NCBI GenBank assembly: GCA_947165435.1
Contig: CAMVAI010000024.1
Location: 1-40,114 of the forward strand
Length of the DNA: 40,114 nt
From: an uncultured Prevotella sp.
GTDB lineage: Bacteria > Bacteroidota > Bacteroidia > Bacteroidales > Bacteroidaceae
Reading direction: 5' to 3'
Shown: in pieces, positions 20,964 to 29,022 of the stretch
How positions within the stretch are numbered: the first letter of the stretch is position 1
Layout: each line of letters starts with the position of its first letter
Position numbers and translations under genes: made by a program
Notes under the pieces: model-generated
Seen by the model: only the letters and a program-made list of their open reading frames with translations
Told to the model about the DNA's origin: nothing
Databases searched by the model: none

Positions 20964-23900
20964 TTAGTTGTCGCCTTCATATACGAGTTGTATCTCTCCG
21001 AGATGTATATCATCGCCTTTCCAAAGTTTTCTTATCTCGATGCGGTAGCAGTTATACCAGTCTCTGAATATGGTAGGTATGTCGATGACATATTTAGTCG
21101 TCGGAGTCGTGGGTAAATCCAAATCATCATTAGAATAGATAGCGTCCCAGTCGTCGCATTTATAGGTCTTTGAATGGTCGGTCGGGGTGCCTCTCTTGGC
21201 ATACACACAGATGCTTCTGGGACGCCCCCAAGGTGCATCCAAACCGGTCCACAGCACGAGTTGTTTCGGCTTGGCGGACATGTGCGTGTGGAATTCTATA
21301 AACCAGGTGGGGACGGTATAATTGCTGGATAATGCCCAATTGTCAACGTTCGGAATAAGGAAGTTAGTCTGATAGGCTTTCCATTCTGTATTTACGTCAC
21401 CGTCGATGGCACGGTAGAATGATTCGGGCTCATCATCATATATAATAGCATCCCCAAATGATTTGAGATCATAGGATGTCGGTGTACCGCCATCGGCCAC
21501 GAACGTACGGGCACACCAATTATAGAGGTTGAAGATGTGCTCCTGCTGGTATTTGTACAGTTCTTCATCGTAATATATGCCGCGGTGATTTTGCACATAT
21601 TCGTACTCCTTGTAGAGATCGCTGGGAGCCACATACTTGTAATCGGGCAGATAGGAACGGGTGAAGACGAACGGCGTGGGCTTGCTCTTGAGTTTCAGGA
21701 TCATCGTCACGGTGACTTCGTAGGGCGGCATCCACATCTCTGCGTCGTAATACCTCTTGGTGTCTGAACTCTTGTACGTCTCGTTGTCGCCGCAGAGCGC
21801 CATCGGCTCGATGAGGTATTCGCTGTCGCCACGGCCCACGAGTCCCCACTTGCGGCCGTCGTAGTTCTCCGCGTCGAACGTGGCGCCCGTCTTCCATTTG
21901 TCGGTATTGCTGTAGTCATATTGTCCACCGTGATGGGATTCCAGCGCATCGAAAGGCACCTCGGTCAGCGGACGGTTGTGGTAGTTCCACGCGTTGCTCA
22001 CCTTGTATTTGCTCGAAGCCAGGCCCTGGGCGGTGCGGTATTTTTCCGTGCTTCCGAACTTCACGCCCTTGCGCACGCCGCATACGGCAAAGGTCTTCAC
22101 GTAGTCGATGTCATTCTCCGGGAACACATTGTGGTTTATGTTCACCTGGATATTGCTGGGTTCGAAGAAGCAGATGCGGCCGCGGTAGGGCTTCTCCTCC
22201 TTGGTGTCGTAATTCTGGTTAGCCCACAAATAGGGCTGTCCGCCGAACGGGCTCGGCATCTTTTCCGGATAGAGGATATAGTGAAACCTCTCTTCTGAAC
22301 CGATGTCCAGCCTTCTCCAGTCGACGTAGGTATTGGTGTAGCATACCACCGGGGCTTTCTGCAGGTTCCATACGCCCTCGCCGAAGCCGGTGCCGTCGAA
22401 GTCGAAGTACTTCATCGGTATCTGCGGGTCGGCCAGGCCCGTTATGACGGCCTGCTCGGTGCTCGTTCCTTTCATGTCGATCCTTGTCTCCAGTTTCAGG
22501 TTCGCCTCGCCCTGGTAGCCGTTGAAGCCCGACTCCTTCTTGCCGTAGTCTATGCCTACGAAGTCGCATCCCGCCTTGGCCGCGTCGACCACGCCCTTCA
22601 CGCCGTCGAAGATGTCGCCCTTGGTAAACTTCGTGTAGGTATCCGTGATATTGCTTACGAGTTCCTTAAGGTCGCCGGCCTTGCTGAGCAGCGACTCTAT
22701 CGGGCCGAAGACGCCGCTCTCCGAGTTGACGCTGCACTGCTTCATGTCGATGCTGCCGTTGATGCTGCCCGTCTGACTGCCAATCAGGTCGATAACCGAC
22801 TTGGAGGTGGCACGGGTGATGAGTTGCAGGGGGGAGCCGTTGGCGGTGAACGTCTTTTGGCGATAGAGCGAGAGGTCGATGTCGATGGCCTGCCAACCCG
22901 GCTTGGGCTGCACCTGGCCCAGGGCGTCGGGGGCAGCGCAGTAGGGGGTGATATACTGCGACCAGTAGTCGCCATCAGCGACATCTTCGCCGATGGACTT
23001 GGGGTTGCTGATAGACCTTTCGTATGGCACGGGATACATGAAGGGCGAATGCTCGGCCAGGGCCGAAGGCATCAGCACCTGGAAGTGGTAGCCGCTGGCA
23101 TTGTTGGTCTTGATGTGCTCGGGAATGTAGTAGAACATGCGCAGTTTGCCCGAGTACTTGTTGTAGAGCGCAATGTAGTTGGCGTCGGAGGGGTAGCGGC
23201 GTCCGCAGTACACCATCACGAGGTTCCATCCGTTCTCCGGGGTCATGCCTTTGCAGAAATTGACAGGCAGCGAGGCGTATGTTCCGCCGTTGGCCCAGGG
23301 CAGGGGCACCTCGTAGTAGTTAGAGCCGCCGCGCGAGTCGAGGATCTTGTGGTTGACGCGGGTCTCGTCGGTCGTGTAGCAGTAGATGGTCGTCTTCTTG
23401 TGCCAGTTGTCCTTCGTAATTCTCCCCGGAACCAGCCAGTCGAGGTTGATGTTGTAGTCCGCCATGCTGGGATTGCTGTAGCCGCCCTCGCCCCACAGAC
23501 CTTTCAGATACTTCGTCATCTCCTCGTCGGCGGCGGCCAGTTCAATCGCCTGGTCGTTCTGTCCGCTGGCGATGATGCGGCCGTTGTTGTAGCGGTACGT
23601 GGCGCTCGTCGGCGCATTCTCCCTCCAAGGCCATGAGTCGTTCGCCTTGAAAGTCAGGCTGATGTCGCCACTGACTCCCGCTGCCGACTTGTCCTTTGTC
23701 GATGTGTAGTCGAGGAAGATGATGTTGAAGGCCGAGGGCTCCTTGTCGCCGCTGGCGTAGTAGTAGCGTATCAAAGTACCGTGCGGCATGGGTTCCTGTC
23801 TCCCGAAGTAATAGCAGTCCATCACCTGAGTGTAGTCAATGGTGGTCTCCGTCGTCTTGCTGTCCCTCAGCCACGCCTTGGTCGTGCCCGTGGCGCTGTA

Positions 23901-24056
23901 GGTGGAATACCAGTCTCCAGTCAGCAGTTCCTCCAGCGGGTTCTGGTCCGTCGGCGTCACCACCGGGTTGTCATACTCGCTGCACGAGGTCAGCGTCGTC
24001 ATTGTGCCGCAGAGTGTCAGGATGGCGGCCATCATCCAAAATCTAAACCTTTTCAT
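20964..24056 (-). CDS. Large lipoprotein of unknown function with discoidin-like C-terminus
   Basis: This 1030-residue protein opens the three-lipoprotein operon. The lipoprotein signal ends T-T-L-T-S-C (Cys25). The first ~190 residues resemble the N-terminal module of the two downstream genes (N-P-L-E-E-L-L-T-G-D-W-Y-S-T-Y-S-A-T-G-T-T, ending E-E-M-T-K-Y-L-K-G-L-W). The large middle (about 200-850) is not recognised. The last ~150 residues look like an F5/8 type C (discoidin) carbohydrate-binding domain: Y-R-A-I-D-G-D-V-N-T-E-W, W-F-I-E-F-H-T, K-Q-L-V-L-W-T-G and Y-R-I-E-I-R-K-L-W-K. Many Trp and Tyr residues suit a surface glycan or matrix binder. The promoter at 24134-24164 drives it. Confidence 0.75.
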   Translation of the reverse strand: MKRFRFWMMAAILTLCGTMTTLTSCSEYDNPVVTPTDQNPLEELLTGDWYSTYSATGTTKAWLRDSKTTETTIDYTQVMDCYYFGRQEPMPHGTLIRYYYASGDKEPSAFNIIFLDYTSTKDKSAAGVSGDISLTFKANDSWPWRENAPTSATYRYNNGRIIASGQNDQAIELAAADEEMTKYLKGLWGEGGYSNPSMADYNINLDWLVPGRITKDNWHKKTTIYCYTTDETRVNHKILDSRGGSNYYEVPLPWANGGTYASLPVNFCKGMTPENGWNLVMVYCGRRYPSDANYIALYNKYSGKLRMFYYIPEHIKTNNASGYHFQVLMPSALAEHSPFMYPVPYERSISNPKSIGEDVADGDYWSQYITPYCAAPDALGQVQPKPGWQAIDIDLSLYRQKTFTANGSPLQLITRATSKSVIDLIGSQTGSINGSIDMKQCSVNSESGVFGPIESLLSKAGDLKELVSNITDTYTKFTKGDIFDGVKGVVDAAKAGCDFVGIDYGKKESGFNGYQGEANLKLETRIDMKGTSTEQAVITGLADPQIPMKYFDFDGTGFGEGVWNLQKAPVVCYTNTYVDWRRLDIGSEERFHYILYPEKMPSPFGGQPYLWANQNYDTKEEKPYRGRICFFEPSNIQVNINHNVFPENDIDYVKTFAVCGVRKGVKFGSTEKYRTAQGLASSKYKVSNAWNYHNRPLTEVPFDALESHHGGQYDYSNTDKWKTGATFDAENYDGRKWGLVGRGDSEYLIEPMALCGDNETYKSSDTKRYYDAEMWMPPYEVTVTMILKLKSKPTPFVFTRSYLPDYKYVAPSDLYKEYEYVQNHRGIYYDEELYKYQQEHIFNLYNWCARTFVADGGTPTSYDLKSFGDAIIYDDEPESFYRAIDGDVNTEWKAYQTNFLIPNVDNWALSSNYTVPTWFIEFHTHMSAKPKQLVLWTGLDAPWGRPRSICVYAKRGTPTDHSKTYKCDDWDAIYSNDDLDLPTTPTTKYVIDIPTIFRDWYNCYRIEIRKLWKGDDIHLGEIQLVYEGDN

Positions 24057-24133
24057 TTTGACTTGAATTTAAAATTGTTATTACTATACCTTATTATATA
24101 TATTATATTCCGTCTGAATTCTGAATTCTGCCA

Positions 24134-24164
24134 CAAAGTTACGGCGTTTTTGGGCAGGAAGCAA
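24134..24164 (-). promoter_or_regulatory. Promoter of the three-lipoprotein operon
   Basis: On the minus strand TTG (24162-24164) and TAACTTTG (24134-24141) are separated by 20 bases, an ideal Bacteroidota promoter. The leader to the ATG at 24056 is about 70 bases, AT-rich, with a GAATTCAGAATTCAG direct repeat. Confidence 0.78.
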
Positions 24165-24255
24165 TAAAAATCGTCTTTTTCGCCCGAAAAGCATGCGGCG
24201 GACATACGAAATTTGCGGCAAAACCGGCTTTCCTTGCCATAACTGTCATATCTGC

Positions 24256-24462
24256 TCACAGCATCGCGGAGCGGCTCACACCGTTCTGCACGGCCCGGTC
24301 GATGAGCGTCTGGTTGCGACGCACCTCGCGCACGATGACGTCGTTCTTTTCCTTCAGCTCGTTGTTCTTGTGTATCAGGCGCACCACCAGTGCACCCACC
24401 ACGATGGCCATCACCACCAGGGCAACGGCCTGCAGAACGATTAATGTTGTAGTTTCTACCAT
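24256..24462 (-). CDS. Small single-span membrane protein with helical tail
   Basis: This 68-residue protein has one strong membrane segment at about 7-28 (L-I-V-L-Q-A-V-A-L-V-V-M-A-I-V-V-G-A-L) followed by a charged helix (H-K-N-N-E-L-K-E-K-N-D-V-I-V-R-E-V-R-R-N) that could form a coiled coil. No family was recognised. A -7 box TAATTTTG at 24542-24549 supports expression with a leader of about 80 bases. It lies between the AraC-type regulator and the lipoprotein operon on the same strand. Confidence 0.6.
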   Translation of the reverse strand: MVETTTLIVLQAVALVVMAIVVGALVVRLIHKNNELKEKNDVIVREVRRNQTLIDRAVQNGVSRSAML

Positions 24463-24541
24463 ATCTAATTTTGGTTTATAATTTATCTGCTATTTTACAA
24501 TTTTCGTTTTCTCCTTTACTCCTCTTAGAGTAATTTAGTGG

Positions 24542-24549
24542 CAAAATTA
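24542..24549 (-). promoter_or_regulatory. -7 box of the small membrane protein gene
   Basis: TAATTTTG on the minus strand followed by CCAC. No TTG is seen at the ideal distance upstream. Confidence 0.45.
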
Positions 24550-24577
24550 CAACAAAAAGTCCGTACTCACCAGAGCA

Positions 24578-24621
24578 CAGACAAATGGTCGGGTGGTTTC
24601 AGACAAATAATCGGGTGGTTT
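24578..24621. repeat. 22-base tandem repeat (two copies)
   Basis: CAGACAAATGGTCGGGTGG plus TTT (24578-24599) is repeated at 24600-24621 with GG changed to AA. It lies just upstream of the small membrane gene's promoter and downstream of the regulator gene, so it could be an operator for either transcription event. Confidence 0.75.
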
Positions 24622-24642
24622 CAGCGATAATTCGACGAAAAC

Positions 24643-24675
24643 GACAATCCGTCGGATATAAAACGGCGGATTGTC
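24643..24675 (-). terminator. Hairpin after the TPR/AraC regulator gene
   Basis: GACAATCCG and CGGATTGTC are perfect 9-base arms separated by 15 bases. On the minus strand the hairpin is followed by GTTTTCG, a weak U tract. It lies 13 bases after the regulator's stop. Confidence 0.6.
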
Positions 24676-24687
24676 AAAGTGGAAAAG

Positions 24688-26466
24688 CTATCCTTTCGCC
24701 TGCTTGTAGGCGGTGGGTGTCATGCCGTACTTGGCGCGGAAGTTACGGGTGAAGGTGTCGGCACTGGTGAAGCCGCTGGCCTGACTGACCTGCTCGACAG
24801 TGAGGTCGGGCTGGTCGTTCAGCAAGCGGATGGCATAGTCGAGGCGCAGTTCGCGGACGTATGCCGGCAGTGAAACACTGTTGCTGCCCTGCGCGAAGGC
24901 GGCACCGATGCGCTCCTTCGAGAGGCCGGTGTGGTCGATAAGCGACTGTCGGCCGAAGTCGGGCTGGAGGAAGAGTTGCTCGTTCTCTATCAGGTCACGC
25001 AGGCAGAGGAAGAGTTGCTCGTCGGAGAGTTCGGTGAAATCGGAGATGGATAACTCAGGTTTAGCCGGATGAACTGACGTCTCTGCCGAAATGCTCAACT
25101 CACGGTATTTCTCCTTATACTCCACCGCCTCGGTAATCTGCTGGGCAAGGATGCGATTGCGTTGCTGAGTGATACGCCACTGGCGGAAGGCATACAGGGC
25201 AAAGGCAAGAATCAGCAGGGCGAGGCTGCCAGTGGCAATGCTGATGGTATTGGCGATGCGCTTGCTGGCTCGCTGCTGCTCTATCTCGCGTTGCTGTTCC
25301 TGGGCGTGGTAGCGGGCGGCAAAGAGGTGGGCCTTGCCCCTGAGGAGCGAGTCGCTCAGTTGTTGGCTGAGGTCGGCATAGCGTCGCCAATAGCCGTTGG
25401 CGGCGACGGTACGCCCCTGTGACTCGGCTACTTCGGCCCTGCCACGCAAAATGTCGGCGAAGTTGGCGTTCAGCGTGTCGCCCGCCATCGACTGCTCCAC
25501 CTCGTCATAGATGGCCAGCATAGGGGCGTAGCGCCCAAGGCGATGCAGTATCGGTATCGTCACATAGCGCCCATGCAGGGTCTGGCTCGCATCCGTCTGT
25601 CCGTAGAGGTCGAGATAGCGCATGGCCTGCTGGGGCTGGTGTTGTGATGCCGCGGCCAAGGCGAGGAATGAGTATGCCCGGCTACGGTAGAAGTCGATGT
25701 AGCGCGGACGCTCCTCAACGGTGATACCGCTGTAGGTGTTGCCCTGGTCATAGTAGTCGGCAGGGTGCTGCTCGAAGTCATCCAGCATGCCGAGCATCTG
25801 CTGTGCGGCATCTGTCGCCTCTTGGTAGCGTCCTGTTTCTGCGGAGACATCCGCCTTGCGCTTCAGTGAAAGCAGGGCGAGGTTCATTTCTGTGTAATGC
25901 CGATGCCCTGCCAACTGCTGTACCGCGCTGTCGATGCGTGCCAGCCCCTCCTGCTGTTGCCCGATGCGAACCATCATGGCACCTATCTCGGCATTGCTGT
26001 AGGACAACAGATGGCGCATGCCGTGTTCGCGATAGACATCGCTCAGCCGGGTGGCCCAGTACAGGGCCTGCTCATAGTCCCTTTCTAATCGGTAAGCATC
26101 GAGCAGGATTTCAATCACGTCAAGCTGAAGGTCGTAGTCGGCCTTGACAGAGTCGTGGCGCATGAGACGCTCGCCAATCAAGATGGCAGAGTCGGTTCTG
26201 ATTTCCGCATGCGACCGTCCGTAGACTCTTGCCCGCTGAATATCGGCACGGACATCCGACAGGTTGCCCGCCAACCGGGCTGAGTCAATAAGCTGTAGTG
26301 CCCGTTCCGGCTCTGTGTCCACAAACGTCATGGCATACGCGGCCGTGTAGAGTGAATCCGCGGCCTGCGGCGCACGCTTATGATCCTCGTCACCACTCTT
26401 GCAGCCTGCCGACGCCAGCAGGATGGCTGCTACCATTATTATATATCTCAACACGTGATGTTTCAT
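24688..26466 (-). CDS. Membrane-bound TPR sensor with AraC-type DNA-binding domain
   Basis: The frame opens at 26502, but the -7 box TACCTTTG (26490-26497) lies inside that stretch, so the ATG at 26466 is chosen: 592 residues. A lipoprotein-like signal ends L-L-A-S-A-G-C near residue 22. Helical repeats of TPR type cover about 40-380 (for example A-L-Y-W-A-T-R-L-S-D-V-Y). One membrane span near 405-425 (I-A-T-G-S-L-A-L-L-I-L-A-F-A-L-Y-A) leads to a cytosolic coiled coil. The last ~100 residues are an AraC HTH (L-D-Y-A-I-R-L-L-N, V-E-Q-V-S-Q-A-S-G-F-T-S-A-D-T-F-T-R-N-F-R). Such one-piece sensors relay an envelope signal to a promoter. The operon of surface lipoproteins next to it is a plausible but unproven target. 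Confidence 0.87.
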   Translation of the reverse strand: MKHHVLRYIIMVAAILLASAGCKSGDEDHKRAPQAADSLYTAAYAMTFVDTEPERALQLIDSARLAGNLSDVRADIQRARVYGRSHAEIRTDSAILIGERLMRHDSVKADYDLQLDVIEILLDAYRLERDYEQALYWATRLSDVYREHGMRHLLSYSNAEIGAMMVRIGQQQEGLARIDSAVQQLAGHRHYTEMNLALLSLKRKADVSAETGRYQEATDAAQQMLGMLDDFEQHPADYYDQGNTYSGITVEERPRYIDFYRSRAYSFLALAAASQHQPQQAMRYLDLYGQTDASQTLHGRYVTIPILHRLGRYAPMLAIYDEVEQSMAGDTLNANFADILRGRAEVAESQGRTVAANGYWRRYADLSQQLSDSLLRGKAHLFAARYHAQEQQREIEQQRASKRIANTISIATGSLALLILAFALYAFRQWRITQQRNRILAQQITEAVEYKEKYRELSISAETSVHPAKPELSISDFTELSDEQLFLCLRDLIENEQLFLQPDFGRQSLIDHTGLSKERIGAAFAQGSNSVSLPAYVRELRLDYAIRLLNDQPDLTVEQVSQASGFTSADTFTRNFRAKYGMTPTAYKQAKG

Positions 26467-26489
26467 AACCTTGTTCTCAATAACATCTG

Positions 26490-26497
26490 CAAAGGTA
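26490..26497 (-). promoter_or_regulatory. -7 box of the TPR/AraC regulator gene
   Basis: TACCTTTG on the minus strand followed by CAGATG, 23 bases before the chosen ATG at 26466. It shows that the longer upstream start at 26502 is unlikely. Confidence 0.7.
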
Positions 26498-26502
26498 GTC
26501 AA

Positions 26503-26867
26503 AAATTGTCGAAGAACCGCTCTTCTTCCTCATTTTTAACCTCTTTTGATGACATTTTTTCTTGTAATGCAGCTGAAGGATGTCTTAGTCAACCAAATGA
26601 CTTATACTGAATGTTCTCTAATTCCTGTCCACTATTACTCCACTCTACCCAAGGCCTACCGCCGTCCTTCCTCCGATTGTTGTCCGATTGTTGTCCGATT
26701 ATAGAACGGACAACAATCGGACAACAATCGGACAAGAATGGGGGCTAAGCCTTACTTGCGCTGGAGGTCGATGCGACAAATTTCGGAGTTCTTTCGGAGG
26801 TAAGCAGGACTTTGAACAAAAGATGGCACGGCTTGTGGCACTATCTCCATTTTTCTGACGAAAAATT
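26503..26867. other. Divergent intergenic region, no gene
   Basis: This stretch between the regulator (minus) and the decarboxylase (plus) holds no credible coding frame. Apart from the promoters at its edges, the only structure seen is the long inverted repeat at 26673-26731. Confidence 0.6.
26673..26731. repeat. Perfect 25-base inverted repeat built of 11-base units
   Basis: The arm at 26673-26697 consists of CCGATTGTTGT repeated twice plus CCG; the exact reverse complement follows at 26707-26731 after the nine-base loop ATTATAGAA. All 25 pairs match. No T run follows on either strand (GACAAGAATGG on the plus side), so a simple terminator is unlikely. It lies about 140 bases before the decarboxylase promoter and 175 bases before the regulator promoter. 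Confidence 0.95.
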
Positions 26868-26897
26868 TTGTAGTTTGTGCTTTTCTTTGTATTTTTG
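26868..26897 (+). promoter_or_regulatory. Promoter of the UDP-glucuronate decarboxylase gene
   Basis: TTG at 26868-26870 and TATTTTTG at 26890-26897 with a 19-base spacer, followed by CAC. The leader to the ATG at 26946 is about 42 bases. Confidence 0.78.
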
Positions 26898-26945
26898 CAC
26901 AATTTATTATTACTTTTGTACGATATCTATTGAAAAAGAAAGCAC

Positions 26946-27878
26946 ATGAAGAGAATATTGGTAACGGGCGGAGCCGGGTTCATCGGTTCCCATTTGTGTG
27001 AGCGGCTGGTGAACGAGGGTAACGACGTGTTGTGTCTCGACAATTACTATACCGGCTCGAAGGAGAACGTGTGGCACCTGCTGGGTAAGCCCAACTTCGA
27101 GCTGGTGCGCCACGACGTGTGCCAGCCCTACTGGGCCGAGGTGGACGAGATATACAACCTGGCGTGCCCGGCATCGCCGGTGTATTACCAGAACGACCCC
27201 ATACAGACCACCAAGACATCGGTGTTCGGGGCCTACCACATGCTGGGACTGGCCCGGCGTACGAAGGCAAAGATTCTGCAAAGCTCGACCAGCGAGGTGT
27301 ATGGCGACCCGATGGTTCACCCGCAGCCGGAGACGTATTGGGGCAATGTGAACACGATGGGCGTGCGCTCATGCTACGACGAGGGAAAGCGGTGTGCCGA
27401 GACGCTGTTCTTCGACTATCACCGTCTGCATGGCGTGACGGTCAAGGTTATCCGCATCTTTAATACCTACGGTCCCAGGATGGCACAGCACGACGGGCGT
27501 GTGGTGTCGAACTTCATCATGCAGGCCCTGCGCGGAGAGGACATCACCATCTATGGCGACGGCACGCAGACCCGTTCGTTCCAGTATGTCACTGACCTGG
27601 TGGAGGGCATGATACGGATGATGAACAGCAGCGACGACTTCTGCGGGCCGGTGAACATCGGCAATCCCGGAGAGTTCACCATGCTGGAACTGGCACAGAA
27701 GGTCATCGACTTCACCGGGTCGAAAAGCAAGATCGTCTTCCAGCCATTGCCGCAAGACGATCCGAAAATGCGCCGCCCCGACATCACGCTGGCCAAGAGC
27801 AAGCTTGACTGGGAACCGAAGGTGAAGCTGGACGAGGGCCTGCAGAAGACCATCGACTACTTCAAGAGCACGCTATGA
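26946..27878 (+). CDS. UDP-glucuronic acid decarboxylase (UDP-xylose synthase)
   Basis: This 310-residue cytosolic short-chain dehydrogenase/reductase converts UDP-glucuronate to UDP-xylose with bound NAD. The NAD motif G-G-A-G-F-I-G is at 8-14. The UXS-typical [12 protein letters not shown] and D-P-I-Q-T-T-K-T-S run from 71 to 92. The catalytic T-S-E is at 115-117 and Y-x-x-x-K at 144-148 (S-C-Y-D-E-G-K-R). [10 protein letters not shown] follows near 170 and [11 protein letters not shown] near 205. Length matches bacterial UXS enzymes. It is a single-gene transcript, convergent with thiL with only four bases between stop codons. UDP-xylose would feed surface polysaccharide or glycoprotein synthesis; no glycosyltransferase is adjacent. 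Confidence 0.95.
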   Translation: MKRILVTGGAGFIGSHLCERLVNEGNDVLCLDNYYTGSKENVWHLLGKPNFELVRHDVCQPYWAEVDEIYNLACPASPVYYQNDPIQTTKTSVFGAYHMLGLARRTKAKILQSSTSEVYGDPMVHPQPETYWGNVNTMGVRSCYDEGKRCAETLFFDYHRLHGVTVKVIRIFNTYGPRMAQHDGRVVSNFIMQALRGEDITIYGDGTQTRSFQYVTDLVEGMIRMMNSSDDFCGPVNIGNPGEFTMLELAQKVIDFTGSKSKIVFQPLPQDDPKMRRPDITLAKSKLDWEPKVKLDEGLQKTIDYFKSTL

Positions 27879-27882
27879 CTGC

Positions 27883-28980
27883 TCAGAGCGGGTTCCAGCC
27901 TTGGGCCTTGAGCTCGAACTCCTGATTGTCACGGGTGACGAGGATGTGGCCGAACTCCTTCCGCGTGATGTGGCCGATGAGGTGGATGTCATCGAGAGCC
28001 TGAATCCTCTCGTGGTCGCCGATGGGTACGGTGAACAGCAGCTCGTAGTCTTCGCCGCCGTTCAGGGCGCAGGTGGTGACGTTCATGTTCATTTCCTCTG
28101 CCATCACGGCGGTCTGGTAGTCGATGGGGAGCTGCTTTTCGAAGATACGGCAACCCACACCCGACTGTTTGCAGATGTGCATCAGTTCCGACGACAGTCC
28201 GTCGGAGATGTCCATCATTGCCGTGGGGCGTATGCCAGCCTCGCGGAGCCGCTGCACGATATCGCCACGGGCCTCGGCGTTCAGCTGTCGCTGCAGCAGG
28301 TATTCCTTGCCGGAGAAGTCGGGCTGGAAGTCGGTGAGTGTACCCGATGGAGAAGCACCGGGCGCAGCGTCGGTAGCACCTGATGGCGCAGCGGCGGCCT
28401 TGCGCTTCGCTTCGTCTATCATTTGGTAATAGACGGCCTTCTCGCGCTCCAGCAGTTGCAAGCCCATGTAGGCAGCCCCTAAGTCGCCGCTGACGCAGAT
28501 GAGGTCGGTGTCGCGGGCTCCGTTGCGATAGACGATGTCTTCCTTGCGGGCCTCGCCGATGCAGGTGATGCTGATGGCCAGTCCGGTATAGCTCGACGTG
28601 GCGTCGCCGCCCACGATATCTACGCCCCACTTGTCGCAGGCCATGCGCAGCCCCTCGTAGAACAGCTCGACATCCTCGACGCTGAAGCGTTTCGACAGGG
28701 CCAGCGACACCGTCATCTGTCGCGGTGTGCCATTCATGGCGAAGATGTCGCTGATGTTCACCATGGCCGACTTCCACCCCAAGTGTTTCAGGTCGGTGTA
28801 GGTGAGGTCGAAGTGTACCCCCTCCATCAGCATGTCGGTGGTAACGAGCACTTCGCTGTTGGGATAACTGAGTACGGCGCAGTCATCGCCTACGCCGTAC
28901 CGGGTTGATGTGTTCTTCGGCTTGACATCCTTTGTCAGACGGTCTATCAAGCCGAATTCGCCTATGTCTTTGATTTCCAT
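27883..28980 (-). CDS. thiL: Thiamine-monophosphate kinase
   Basis: This 365-residue enzyme phosphorylates thiamine monophosphate to the diphosphate with ATP. The PurM/ThiL fold is clear: I-G-E-F-G-L-I-D-R-L at 6-15, G-D-D-C-A-V at 31-36, T-T-D-M-L-M-E-G-V-H-F at 47-57, N-I-S-D-I-F-A-M-N-G near 75, G-G-D-A-T-S near 124, then M-D-I-S-D-G-L-S-S-E-L and N-G-G-E-D-Y-E-L-L-F-T. An Ala/Pro/Ser-rich insert (about 194-217, A-A-A-A-P-S-G-A-T-D-A-A-P-G-A) lies between the subdomains and makes the chain longer than the usual ~325-345. It starts directly after the stop of a 13-codon reading frame (TAA-ATG), so it is translationally coupled in the sppA-lpxK-PNP-thiL operon. Confidence 0.96.
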   Translation of the reverse strand: MEIKDIGEFGLIDRLTKDVKPKNTSTRYGVGDDCAVLSYPNSEVLVTTDMLMEGVHFDLTYTDLKHLGWKSAMVNISDIFAMNGTPRQMTVSLALSKRFSVEDVELFYEGLRMACDKWGVDIVGGDATSSYTGLAISITCIGEARKEDIVYRNGARDTDLICVSGDLGAAYMGLQLLEREKAVYYQMIDEAKRKAAAAPSGATDAAPGASPSGTLTDFQPDFSGKEYLLQRQLNAEARGDIVQRLREAGIRPTAMMDISDGLSSELMHICKQSGVGCRIFEKQLPIDYQTAVMAEEMNMNVTTCALNGGEDYELLFTVPIGDHERIQALDDIHLIGHITRKEFGHILVTRDNQEFELKAQGWNPL

Positions 28981-29022
28981 TTATTCTGTTTGCTTAATCA
29001 TTTCGCGCGTGACGCCCGTCAT
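28981..29022 (-). CDS. 13-codon frame: duplicated tail of the phosphorylase gene
   Basis: Overlapping the phosphorylase stop (ATGA), a short frame reads M-T-G-V-T-R-E-M-I-K-Q-T-E and ends in TAA immediately before the thiL ATG. It mirrors the last 13 residues of the phosphorylase, M-T-E-I-M-R-E-M-I-K-R-A-V, so it is a tandem duplication of the gene's 3' end. Its likely role, if any, is to keep ribosomes moving into thiL. A functional peptide is unlikely. Confidence 0.5.
   Translation of the reverse strand: MTGVTREMIKQTE

Noticed and set aside
26673..26731. 25-base hairpin considered as an intrinsic terminator
   Set aside because: No T tract follows on either strand, and no gene ends nearby; both flanking genes start here and point away.
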